This document shows, in pieces, positions 9,312-19,275 of a stretch of DNA of 30,367 bases (positions are counted from its first letter, which is position 1; every line of letters starts with the position of its first letter). A program made the translations under genes and the position numbers. The stretch is from positions 121,278-151,644 of the forward strand of contig BJOX01000159.1 in the NCBI GenBank assembly GCA_009731375.1, given 5' to 3'. A model generated the notes under the pieces. That model did no database searches, was not told the origin of the DNA, and saw only the letters and a list, made by a program, of their open reading frames with translations. This DNA comes from Paulinella micropora. Taxonomy: Eukaryota; Cercozoa; Imbricatea; Euglyphida.

Positions 9312-12300
9312 CTATAGCATCAGATCCAGATCCTGGACATGTGCCTCCATTGGGTCACCGGGGTCAGCCGATCCCAACGCATTGTCAGAACACCAAACAG
9401 ACATAGCAGCAACAGCAACAGCAGGGGCAGATGGGGGCTGTGAAGTGCATGAAGAGCTAGATGCGAGGGTGTTAGCTGAAGAGAAGAACTCGGAGACACT
9501 ACGCTGCGCTCCCGAACCCCTCTCTCTAGCCAGGACGTCCACACTGCGCGGACGGCCGCGCCGCGCAACATCAACGTCACTTGGGGGAGAGGGTGGGACA
9601 GAAGCTGATGGAACCTCAGTGAGGTCAATCACCTCCTCGCCCCCATCCTCCACCCCAAGCTCCTCCCTTTTACCCTCCCTAGCAGACCAACACTCAGACA
9701 CATATGATCCAAACAACACATCCAACTTTGGAGGGGGACGCAACGCTGTAACCCCTAACAACGCAGCAAGCCTAAAGTTACTGCGGAAGCGCGACTTCCC
9801 CTGAAAAAACTTACAAAACAATCGTGATTGATCCACAGGCGACATATCATCCCAACCCTGCCGCACAGAGCCCTCCCGCTCCCGCCCAAGCAACACATCC
9901 TCCACCACAACCTCACCGCCTACGACCTCACCACCCTCCTCACTCCCTCCATCCCCCTCAGCACCCCCCACAGCCATGCCACCGAGCCTCTGCATACTCA
10001 GCAACAGCTGCTTACGTCTCCCCTCATGCATGGGGCAATCCCATAAGAAGTGCGCAAGGGACTCATTGACATCATCATGACAACAGAAGCAGCGAGGGGA
10101 CATGCCACTGACCAACTTGCTGCGGTACAACCGAAGGCGGTTGTTGCAGCTGAGCAACCTTCTCCGAAGCAGATTATAATGCGCATCATCAAGGGCTACC
10201 CATCTTGGGAACTCCTTAGTTCCAAAGACTTGTCTTAGGATGACTCGCAGGCCATCAGTAAGATCGCTGCCTGCCTCTCGCTTGTCCCACATCAGTTGCT
10301 GCACCATCTTGACGTCCTGCTGAAGGGCCCACTTGTCCACAGTCGAACACCAACCCTCGAGGTCCTTCTCTGAGCTATTTAGGAGCTCCTGAAGCCCTTG
10401 TTGTAGATCCATTGAGTCCCTGATAGCGCCTTCGGCCTCCGCAGTCCAGTCGGATTTGACTTGAGATGCGATGACAGGAAATCGCTTCTCCGGTAGAACA
10501 CGCAGCCGTCCATAGAACTTCAGTTGCGCCGCCCGCCGCAAACGCTCCGCACTCAAAGAGCGCGCCAGAAAGAGTGTAATCCACTTGCTTGTCTTAGGGC
10601 TGATGCCGAGAATCATCCTCATGGGGCGCAGCATTGCTGCCTCCAGCTTGGTGAGCTGCGATACGGGGGCACGCCAGACATCGAAGGCGTACTTCAGCTT
10701 GGCCCCCACAAGTTGATTCCAGCACATGAGACGATACCTAGCTTGTATCTCACCTGCACACCACAAAGAGTACCAACCTGCGGTGGCGACTTCAGTGACA
10801 CGCGTAGCCCGCAGGGCCTGCTCCTTCCACTTCAGGTCGTCGGTGATAACCACTCCCAGGTACTTGTACTGACTGGTGACACAAAGCTTCTGGCCGCGAA
10901 ACCACACCACGGGCTCACCTCGCTCCCTGATACTTGGTCGTTTCGCCTTGCTCGACGTGTAAATGGGCATGATTTCCGTCTTGCCGGGCTTCAAGTTGAC
11001 TTCCAGCCGGTAATCTTCCGCGAACTTGGCCACAACATTGACCATCTTCTGGAGCTCGGTGCGACTGTGAGCGATGAGGGCCACGTCGTCCGCGTATAGA
11101 AGTGCCTTGATGTCGTTCAGCCGCTTCACATCCGTGATCTTGAGGGCACTCGCCAGCCGATCACACAGCTCATCCATAAAGACGTTGAAGAGTGTGGGAG
11201 AGAGAGGGGACCCCTGTTGGACGCCTACACCCTCCAGTACTTCGGGGGTGAGTGCTCCATCAACTAGCACTTGCGACGAAGTCTGCTCGTAGCACCTGCG
11301 TAGCGTGCGCCAGAACTTGCCCCTTACACCCAGCTTCCAGAGCCTCTCAAATAGGCCATCTCTCCAAACAGACGGGAAAGCCTTGCGTAGATCGACGAAC
11401 AGGACATACGACTCCCGCTTCTGCTGCTGACGCCCCTTCAACCTCTGCCAAAGGGTAAAGACCTGATCCGTAGTGCGACGCCCCGGGCGGAAGCCTCCCT
11501 GCTCTGGACGTAGCTTATCCGGGCCATCCACGAAGAGCGTTAGACGAGTAGCTAATAAGGACAGATACAGCTTACCAAGGCAACTAATAATCGAGATATC
11601 CCTCCAGTTGTCAGGATCCGTAGGATCCCCACCCTTGGGGATATTGACGATGATTCCCTTGCCCCAAGCTTTTGGAGTCCTCTCGGCTTCTCGAATCCAG
11701 TTGAAGTACTGCGTTAAGTAGCCATTGATGTAGGCGCCGCCATACTTGAGCATCTCGTTCTTCACTTTGTCCTCGCCACAAGCTTTGTGGTTATTCAGGG
11801 CACGTTGCCTTGCAAGGACCTCCTCTTGCGTGAACGGCTTGTCCAGCTCTTCGCAAGTGTCTTCACCTACTTCGTGCTCCTTCATAGCCCGGGCCACCTC
11901 ATCTCTGAAGCGATCGTTCCAGTGGAACTGCCGCTTAGCTTCGGCTTCCTCCCACTCCAGCGAGCCTGCTTCTGCACAGCACTCCACCACAACAGCCGCA
12001 CTTGCCGGATTTTCCCGTGGCTTCACCGAATTTTTCCGAAATTCCTCCCACCGAGCGACCTTTTCCGGCAGCGTACACGCCAGTGAGCCATCCTCCCTTT
12101 GCACCGGCGCGGAGACCTTCGTTCTGCGTGCCCCGCCAAGCCGCTTCGCGAGTAGCCAAAAGCGCTTTGAGGATTGCTCGCGTTGACATTTGACCGCTTC
12201 TTCCTGCACTTGCTTGAAGGAGGCGGACTTCTTGGCCCGAGTTGCCTTCCGAATTTGCTTGCGGAGCCGTAGCCAATTCAGACGGGCTTCCGCATTCGAT

Positions 12301-14420
12301 TCATCCCTCCTGTATGCTGCGTAGGCCTCCCGGCGCTGCTGAATGAGCTCCTTTAGCTCCCCGTCGAACCAATTGTTGGTGAAACGGGGTCGTATACATC
12401 TGGAGCCAAGGACCCGGTGCGCCGCCATTCGGAAGGACTGCGCCACTCGCTCGGTGACGTCATCTACCACCCGTTGGCTGTCGGCACCACCCGATAGGTC
12501 AAGCTCAGGCAGCTGATGCACTCCAAGCTTCTGTAGGCAATGCTGGAATACGTCATCGAACTTGTCGCGTAGATAATCCAGCGCTTGCTTCGCAGCGTGA
12601 TCATTACCCGAGACACCAGCACCAATAAGCTTATCAACACGAAAGGACCTGTAAGGTTTCGCAGCCCGCTTTGGCCGGCGCTGGCCGCTCCACGTCAGTT
12701 CGGCCCATACTGCCTTGTGGTCCGTATCAAGATCATCTTCGCATACTCCGAACTTTGCTCCAGATGCCAAGCCAGGCGACGCGCAGATGTAATCGAGGAG
12801 GTGCTTGCCTGTGCCCATGCCGCGCTGCTCACGCCGGGACCACCAGTAGGACCCTTCCACTGGGCACGAGAAGCCGCTCAGATTTCGCAGGCCCGTAGCG
12901 ACGAGGACAGCCGCGAGTCTCTTGCCGTTCTCCGAACGTACCGGTGCTCCCTTATCATCGACCTCCCCGTGCTGACCGACGATGCCCTCCTCTTTTCGGC
13001 TGCATGCCGGCCCGAGCTTCGCGTTGGCATCCGCCACCGTGACCACAAGACCTTTGGCTCCAAAAAAAGCTATAGCTGCCTGCCAGGCCGCATACGCCTC
13101 TGACGACTCTTCTTCCTGCGTTTCCTGGGGAAAGTAGCCGTTGCCCACATAGATATCCTGAGCGCCGGTAACACCCGAGGCGATACGCAGCCACACTTGC
13201 TGCCGGTGGTCGACGGGGGCTGACACCAGGTTGCAATACGGACCAAGGAAGTTAGCCACCGCGAATAGAACCCCACCCTTGCAGCGATTTTTCTCGCTGA
13301 CCTCCGCAGGTTTTCCAAAAATCCGGAATCCATCCAGGCTGCATTTGGAAAGTTGCTTCTTGCCCATGCGGTGCTCCTGAGCCCCGATGACTAGCCAGCC
13401 CTCGTGCTTGTAGAATGATGCCCATTCCGCCGTGCCTACGTTGTCGTATCCCGTTTTACCCTGCCAGTTGTGACTCGCGACGAGTAGCTTGAAGCCGGTA
13501 TCGAACTGCTTGGAGCGGTGCTTCTTGGCTCGTTTCCGGACCCGACGGCCGCGCTTGGCTTCCGCCCTCGTGCTGCCCCCCTCTGCAGGTGCTTGCGCAG
13601 GTTGGTCCCCCACTGCACTGGCCGCCGAATGCAGGGGCACCACATGCACATCAGCACACTCAGACACACACTTAGGTGCATCGGCAGCCAATTCCGAAGA
13701 CACCACCTGCACATCATCGACACATTCTTCATGCAGAGGCAAGACGCGATATCCCGTCGCAGCTTCCTCCTTCCGGACCGCCGCTTCCCCACGCAGATGG
13801 ATGCGAATAAGCCTTCGGACACGTTCCCTGTCCCTGAACCTGCGCCCAAGGGCCACATTGACCCCTCTGCCGAAGAATTTGAGATGTTTGAGTTGCTGCA
13901 ACGCCGTCTGCCTGCTGTCATCGTCCTCGTAGACCAGCTCCAGGTGACGAGACATTCGCTGGCCTTGCCACTCCATTACCGGGACCACCAGACCAAGACC
14001 GCTCATTTTGGAGGCGATCTCCTGTAGATTGGCGCGTTCTGAGAGCCCCCAGACAATCAGATTACGCCCGTCCTTGTCGTACCGATCTACCCGCCGGTAC
14101 CGTCGAGGCGGCGGTGCCATCTGCCATATAGCGCCGCTCGCCTTATGTTGAAGCGCCGACCCGTGTGCCAGGTTTGGGGAGGAAGGATGAGGCGCAGCTA
14201 AGATAGCCTCTCCACGTGGTTCAGGAATTCCGTCATATACGCGAGCCCTCATCCTCCCATCCTGGGACATCGGGCCAGAGCCCGTCGAAGAGGCATTCCC
14301 ACGGGGATTGTCCAGGTCTTCGGCGATTCTACCTTGTCCCATAAGGGCCACAGTGGTAGCTCCGTGCTTCGCGTATTTGTAATCCATTGAGAGTAGTAGA
14401 CGGCCAATGTCGCTGGCCAT
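9312..14420 (-). CDS. LINE polyprotein: ORF1-like domain, EEP endonuclease, reverse transcriptase, CCHC knuckle, SIM- and PIP-like tail
   Basis: Protein of 1702 residues that would nick target DNA and copy its own RNA in place. The ATG at 14418-14420 is the first after an in-frame TAA six codons upstream and has G at -3 and +4. Residues 117-211 (NLIVWGLSE...RLIRIHLR) resemble the RNA-binding/C-terminal region of LINE ORF1 proteins; 288-304 is a basic patch. The EEP endonuclease spans about 310-577 with N318, E349, D464-A-N466, LDYI (543) and TDH (567-568). The reverse transcriptase spans about 860-1200, with FVDLRKAF (D1010), QQGSPLSP and YADD (1109-1112; nucleotides 11085-11096). The knuckle C1444-X2-C-X9-H-X4-C1462 follows. 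The tail carries VIDLT (1597-1601) and QRSVSEFF (1639-1646). All catalytic residues are present. Fusion of an ORF1-like region in the same frame is unusual; most families have a separate ORF1. The enzyme class is certain from sequence; the tail motifs are inference. Confidence 0.95.
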   Translation of the reverse strand: MASDIGRLLLSMDYKYAKHGATTVALMGQGRIAEDLDNPRGNASSTGSGPMSQDGRMRARVYDGIPEPRGEAILAAPHPSSPNLAHGSALQHKASGAIWQMAPPPRRYRRVDRYDKDGRNLIVWGLSERANLQEIASKMSGLGLVVPVMEWQGQRMSRHLELVYEDDDSRQTALQQLKHLKFFGRGVNVALGRRFRDRERVRRLIRIHLRGEAAVRKEEAATGYRVLPLHEECVDDVQVVSSELAADAPKCVSECADVHVVPLHSAASAVGDQPAQAPAEGGSTRAEAKRGRRVRKRAKKHRSKQFDTGFKLLVASHNWQGKTGYDNVGTAEWASFYKHEGWLVIGAQEHRMGKKQLSKCSLDGFRIFGKPAEVSEKNRCKGGVLFAVANFLGPYCNLVSAPVDHRQQVWLRIASGVTGAQDIYVGNGYFPQETQEEESSEAYAAWQAAIAFFGAKGLVVTVADANAKLGPACSRKEEGIVGQHGEVDDKGAPVRSENGKRLAAVLVATGLRNLSGFSCPVEGSYWWSRREQRGMGTGKHLLDYICASPGLASGAKFGVCEDDLDTDHKAVWAELTWSGQRRPKRAAKPYRSFRVDKLIGAGVSGNDHAAKQALDYLRDKFDDVFQHCLQKLGVHQLPELDLSGGADSQRVVDDVTERVAQSFRMAAHRVLGSRCIRPRFTNNWFDGELKELIQQRREAYAAYRRDESNAEARLNWLRLRKQIRKATRAKKSASFKQVQEEAVKCQREQSSKRFWLLAKRLGGARRTKVSAPVQREDGSLACTLPEKVARWEEFRKNSVKPRENPASAAVVVECCAEAGSLEWEEAEAKRQFHWNDRFRDEVARAMKEHEVGEDTCEELDKPFTQEEVLARQRALNNHKACGEDKVKNEMLKYGGAYINGYLTQYFNWIREAERTPKAWGKGIIVNIPKGGDPTDPDNWRDISIISCLGKLYLSLLATRLTLFVDGPDKLRPEQGGFRPGRRTTDQVFTLWQRLKGRQQQKRESYVLFVDLRKAFPSVWRDGLFERLWKLGVRGKFWRTLRRCYEQTSSQVLVDGALTPEVLEGVGVQQGSPLSPTLFNVFMDELCDRLASALKITDVKRLNDIKALLYADDVALIAHSRTELQKMVNVVAKFAEDYRLEVNLKPGKTEIMPIYTSSKAKRPSIRERGEPVVWFRGQKLCVTSQYKYLGVVITDDLKWKEQALRATRVTEVATAGWYSLWCAGEIQARYRLMCWNQLVGAKLKYAFDVWRAPVSQLTKLEAAMLRPMRMILGISPKTSKWITLFLARSLSAERLRRAAQLKFYGRLRVLPEKRFPVIASQVKSDWTAEAEGAIRDSMDLQQGLQELLNSSEKDLEGWCSTVDKWALQQDVKMVQQLMWDKREAGSDLTDGLRVILRQVFGTKEFPRWVALDDAHYNLLRRRLLSCNNRLRLYRSKLVSGMSPRCFCCHDDVNESLAHFLWDCPMHEGRRKQLLLSMQRLGGMAVGGAEGDGGSEEGGEVVGGEVVVEDVLLGREREGSVRQGWDDMSPVDQSRLFCKFFQGKSRFRSNFRLAALLGVTALRPPPKLDVLFGSYVSECWSAREGKREELGVEDGGEEVIDLTEVPSASVPPSPPSDVDVARRGRPRSVDVLARERGSGAQRSVSEFFSSANTLASSSSCTSQPPSAPAVAVAAMSVWCSDNALGSADPGDPMEAHVQDLDLML

Positions 14421-14995
14421 CACCGCCGCGCCTCTTTACGCCGAGGAAAGCGCCCGTCCATGCAAATAGCATCGGCGGTATCTGCAACACACACTACACG
14501 CATTTCCGCCGGTGTCACTGGACGCTGCCGCGTCGCTTCGTGCCCTTCGGCGCCCGCCAGCACCCCCAGCGTCGCCAGAACCTGCCTCACGCACTACACA
14601 CACTCTCCATCGCATCGCCAACGCCTCTACTCTCATGCCTTATGGACTTTCAGCTGCTCCTAACAATACACATCATGAGGTACGGGTGTCCCCGAGTGGA
14701 GCCAGATCGGACGGCGTGCCGCTGAAACTCCTTCCCCCACGTGGGTATAGAAGGCGCGAACCTAGCGGTACCTATAGGGTCTTACAGACAAGTATAGTAA
14801 TCCCAGCCGAAGCTGCTCAGTTAGAAATGCAACGGTGGAGGGTGTGAATGCATGGGGCAAGGCACGGCAACGCAGCAAGGCACTGGCAAGGCATTGGGAC
14901 CGACTGAAGCCCCTCTCCAACGTGTGCTCATCATGTGTTCCAGTTAGGCAACCCCGAAGAAGCGAAGATAGTGAGGAGACAAAACCCAGATAGGA

Positions 14996-15085
14996 TGAAG
15001 ATAGGATTAACATGAAGCCGAAATGGAGCCGAGTTGGAACAGGTCAACTCAGCCCCATCTCGGCTCAATGTGAATCCTATCTTCA
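14996..15085 (-). other. 90-nt strand-biased RNA hairpin in the LINE leader
   Basis: Arms 14996-15036 and 15045-15085 pair without gaps around an 8-base loop. 35 of 41 positions are Watson-Crick pairs, including an outer run of 13 (14996-15008 with 15073-15085). Of the six mismatches, four are A/C on the + strand and so become G-U pairs on the minus (LINE sense) RNA, giving 39 of 41 paired positions there. Confidence 0.85.
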
Positions 15086-15156
15086 ACCCATCTCGGTACT
15101 GTTTCCTCCGAATGCTCACCTCAACAAGATCACCAAACCGGAACTGGAAGCCCCCA

Positions 15157-15299
15157 GGCATTTACTCGGCAGGAAATTCGGCGAAAATGGGCTAACCAGG
15201 AAACCAGACCCAAACCAACAGCCAAGAAAAACGAGCCAACCAACAATCCAACAGACAACCCCACAACCTGCCTGGCCGAACCCCTACCGAGTAAATGCC
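15157..15299 (-). other. Long-range inverted repeat in the LINE leader
   Basis: The 13-mer GGCATTTACTCGG (15157-15169) has its exact reverse complement at 15287-15299. Pairing continues inward through 15182/15275 with three G-U pairs (minus-strand reading) and one bulge. The loop is about 92 bases. Confidence 0.75.
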
Positions 15300-15322
15300 C
15301 AGTTGAGAGTTGCGCATATCCC

Positions 15323-15360
15323 GGTGACCGCCCTCCCCAAGCGGTCACCTTCGTGGGGAG
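15323..15360. other. 9-bp stem with possible H-type pseudoknot
   Basis: GGTGACCGC (15323-15331) pairs perfectly with GCGGTCACC (15341-15349). The 9-base loop contains CTCCCC (15333-15338), which is complementary to GGGGAG (15355-15360). It has the order of elements of an H-type pseudoknot on either strand. Confidence 0.6.
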
Positions 15361-15411
15361 AGGCCCAACCACCTCCTCTTCCCATGGAGTGCCATCTTGT
15401 GCACCCCTCCA

Positions 15412-15445
15412 GAATAATAATAATAATAATAACAATAATAACAAT
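15412..15445. repeat. (AAT)n tail of element C, copy 2
   Basis: Short trinucleotide tract with AAC variants. It lies between the LINE leader and element C and is the probable insertion site of the LINE. Confidence 0.75.
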
Positions 15446-15531
15446 AAGAGTCCGTCACCTGTCGTGTTGCTTGTAGATGTTCTGTGTCCGTGAAGTGTCC
15501 GATGGTGTACGCCACACAGTGACGCAGGATA
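15446..15531 (-). repeat. Element C, copy 2
   Basis: Second copy of the 86-base unit at 8393-8478, with the same two boundaries and the same type of tail. The flank on its 5' side (15532 upward) differs from copy 1, which supports these being the true ends. Confidence 0.65.
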
Positions 15532-15595
15532 GCGAAGGTGATGGTGAAGATGGAGATGTAAAAGGAGAGAGTAGCGACGAAGCGCTGGCCTGGAG

Positions 15596-15650
<55 letters not shown>

Positions 15651-15814
15651 GGTGAAGATAAAGATGGAAAAGGAAAGAGTAGCGACGAAGCGCTGGCCTG
15701 GATTGAGGAGAGAGATGGGTAGGTAGGTAGGTAGGTAGGTAGGTAGGTAGGTAATAGGTAGATAGGTAGATAGATAGGTAGGTAGATAGGTAGATAGGTA
15801 GATAGGTAGATAGG

Positions 15815-15855
<41 letters not shown>
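15532..15855. repeat. Duplicated ~65-base segment with GATA and TAGG arrays
   Basis: A segment containing GGTGAAGAT and GTAGCGACGAAGCGCTGG occurs at about 15539-15593 and again at 15649-15702, separated by (GATA)n. TAGG/GATA tracts follow to 15855. Confidence 0.8.
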
Positions 15856-16184
15856 GTTTGGTCTATCAGCTGTGCATATCCGAAGACATAGGCGTCAATT
15901 CCACCCCGCCGCCAGTTGGCGACTGGGTAGCGGGCTGGGAATGGGCACTAGTCCCCGGGCTTGTTGTTGCAATTGGCCACTGGGTAGCGGGCTGGGAATG
16001 GGCACTAGTCCCCGAAAATGTGCAGTCTGACGGTTCTACGCGTGCTCTCTTGTGGGGTCTTTGAGTGTCATCTCGTGGGGTCTTTGAGTGTCCTCTTGTG
16101 AGGTCTTTGAGTGTCTGGCACGAAGGAGTTGGGACTCGATGAGTTATCGGGCGATGGTGTGATTGGTCGCGAGGTGGTTTGGAA
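15856..16184. repeat. Low-copy region with two small tandem duplications
   Basis: A 36-base segment beginning ACTGGGTAGCGGGCTGGG occurs at 15922 and again at 15979 (period 57). A ~25-base unit with GGTCTTTGAGTGTC occurs three times at about 16057-16112. The 68-codon + frame here depends on the duplication and has no recognisable homology. Confidence 0.75.
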
Positions 16185-16990
<806 letters not shown>

Positions 16991-17058
16991 TATCTCTAAC
17001 CTTCGTTGATCTCTACGTTCCTGAAGCGAGAGGTATACAAGAGAATAAAAACCCATAC

Positions 17059-17120
<62 letters not shown>

Positions 17121-17136
17121 CTCTCTCTCTCTCTCT

Positions 17137-17168
<32 letters not shown>

Positions 17169-17212
17169 ATATATATATATTATATATATATATATTATAT
17201 ATATATATATAT

Positions 17213-17275
<63 letters not shown>

Positions 17276-17336
17276 CCTTCGTTGATCCCTCCGTTCCTGA
17301 AGCGAGAGGTATACAAGAGAAGTCCTTGAATAACTG
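16991..17336. repeat. Two copies of a 47-base spacer around TATC, CT and TA arrays
   Basis: The spacer AACCTTCGTTGATC...GAAGCGAGAGGTATAC occurs at about 16998-17044 and 17274-17320, with two or three differences. Between the copies lie (TATC)n, (CT)n and (TA)n. Confidence 0.85.
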
Positions 17337-17788
17337 CATACATACATACATACATGCATACATACATGCATACATACATAGATACATAGATACATACATA
17401 CATACATACATACATACATACATACATACATTACATGAAATTACATTTACATTACACACACATACACACATTACATTACGTTACATTACGTTACATTACG
17501 TTACGTTGCATCGCATCGCATCGCATCGAATTGCATCGCATCAGTTGGCATGGCATGGCATGGCATGGCATAGCATGGCATATGGCATATGGCATATGCG
17601 GCATGGCATGGGATGGCATGGCATGGCATAGCATGGCATGGCATGGCATGGCATTACATTGAATTACATTACATACATACATACATACACATACATACAA
17701 TACATACAATACATACACAGATACATACATGCATACATACATACATAACATACATACATTTATACATACATACATACATACATACATG

Positions 17789-17819
<31 letters not shown>

Positions 17820-17834
17820 GCATACATATATACA

Positions 17835-17865
<31 letters not shown>

Positions 17866-18000
17866 CATACATACATACATACATGCATACATACATACAT
17901 ACATACATACATGCATACATACATACATTACATACACTACATTACGTTCATACATACATTACATACATACATACATACATTACTTACATACATACATACA
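17337..18000. repeat. (CATA)n arrays flanking a pentanucleotide block
   Basis: CATA repeats, then ACATT/ACGTT-type and ATGGC-type pentamers at about 17430-17665, then CATA repeats again. No gene. Confidence 0.9.
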
Positions 18001-18193
18001 TAGATTGCAACCTAGTCGAGCAAGGTCCTCAAGCAGTGTGTGTTTTGACATTACATACATACATACATACATACATACATGAATACATACATACATGAAT
18101 ACATACATACATACATACATATATACATACATACATTACATACATTACATACATACATACAAACATACAAACATACATACATACATACATATA

Positions 18194-18226
<33 letters not shown>

Positions 18227-18472
18227 TACATACATACATACATAGATATCATACATACATATCATACATACATACTTGCACACCTAGTTGTGGTACGTCC
18301 TCCAGCAGTGTTTGACATACATACATTACATACATACATATATTACATACATACATACATAGATATCATACATACATATCATACATACATACTTGCACAC
18401 CTAGTTGTGGTACGTCCTGCAGCAGTGTTTTGACATACATACATATATTACATACATACATACATACATATA

Positions 18473-18504
<32 letters not shown>

Positions 18505-18700
18505 CATACATACTTACACACCTAGTTGTGGTCCTCCAGCAGTGTTTTGACATACATACATACATTACATACATACATACATACATATCATACATACATA
18601 TCATACATACATATATTACACACATACATTACATACATATCATACATATCATACATACATATCATACATACATACCTAGTTGTGGTACGTCCTCCAGTAG
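18001..18700. repeat. Higher-order satellite 1: CATA tracts with a CCTAGTTGTGG spacer, five units
   Basis: The spacer (CCTAGT...GTCCTCCAGCAGTGTTTTGA) appears at about 18010, 18283, 18400, 18519 and 18674. The later spacings are 117-155 bases, with CATA/CATATCATA linkers between. Confidence 0.85.
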
Positions 18701-19275
18701 TGTTTTGATGCTGCCATAGAACTTGAGGCGAAATCTATACAATACATACATACATACATAGACATTTATGTATCTATGTATTTATGTATGTATGTATGTA
18801 TGTATGTATGTATGTATCTATGTAGCTGTGTTTTGATGCTGCTATGGAACTTGAGGCGAAATCTATACAATACATACATACATACATACATAGATATCTA
18901 AGTATCTATGTATCTATGTATCTATGTATGCATGTACGTATGTATGTATGTATGTATGTATGTATCCATGTATCTATGTAGCTGTGTTTTGATGCTGCCA
19001 TAGAACTTGAGGCGAAATCTATACAATACATACATACATACATACATATCTATGTATGTATGTATGTATGTATGTATGTATCTATGTATGTATGTAGCTC
19101 TGTTTTGATGCTGCCATAGAACTTGAGGCGAAATCTATACAATACATACATACATAGATATCTATGTATCTATGTATCTATGTATGTATCTATGTATGTA
19201 TGTATGTATGTATCTATGTAGCTGTGTTTTGCTGCCATAGAACTTGAGGCGAAATACATACAATACATACATACA
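18701..19275. repeat. Higher-order satellite 2: TGTTTTGATGCTGCC spacer, five units
   Basis: A ~48-base spacer (TGTTTTGATGCTGCCATAG then AACTTGAGGCGAAAT) appears at about 18701, 18828, 18984, 19101 and 19225. Each linker is CATACATA followed by TATGTATC repeats, so every linker is itself a hairpin. The first unit is fused directly to the last spacer of satellite 1 through the shared TGTTTTGA. Confidence 0.85.

Larger units (their letters stand above)
9301..15411 (-). mobile_element. Non-LTR retrotransposon (LINE), apparently full length
   Basis: This interval comprises a structured leader (about 990 bases), one intact 1702-codon frame, an 11-base 3' segment and then the (TTA)n tail. The 5' border is inferred from the point where an (ATT)n tail of element C ends (15412). 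The 3' border is the start of the LINE's own tail. A target-site duplication cannot be recognised because both flanks are the same simple repeat. Its high GC content contrasts with the surroundings. With no stop or frameshift in over 5 kb it is young and potentially active. The clade is not assigned; a tree of the reverse transcriptase would decide it. Confidence 0.8.
14421..15411 (-). promoter_or_regulatory. Structured 5' leader of the LINE
   Basis: Low-copy, GC-balanced sequence between the LINE start codon and the (ATT)n tract at 15412. No convincing open frame lies in it. It contains a 90-base hairpin (14996-15085), a longer-range inverted pair (15157-15182 with 15275-15299) and a 9-bp stem with possible pseudoknot (15323-15360). 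LINE 5' leaders commonly hold an internal promoter and sometimes an IRES or ribozyme. I can show the secondary structure but not the function. No TATA box or initiator could be supported. Confidence 0.6.

Noticed and set aside
9780-9840. QSRLFCKFF in the LINE C-terminal region as a PIP box
   Set aside because: The aromatic pair is one residue too far from the Q; the downstream QRSVSEFF fits the pattern exactly and is the one reported.
10524-14027. Plus-strand frames of 140-190 codons opposite the LINE
   Set aside because: Shadows of the GC-rich minus-strand LINE frame, with no recognisable domains.
15323-15360. HDV-like self-cleaving ribozyme at the LINE 5' end
   Set aside because: Only two pairings are visible. 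The small stem-loops and catalytic cytosine context expected of the HDV fold are missing.
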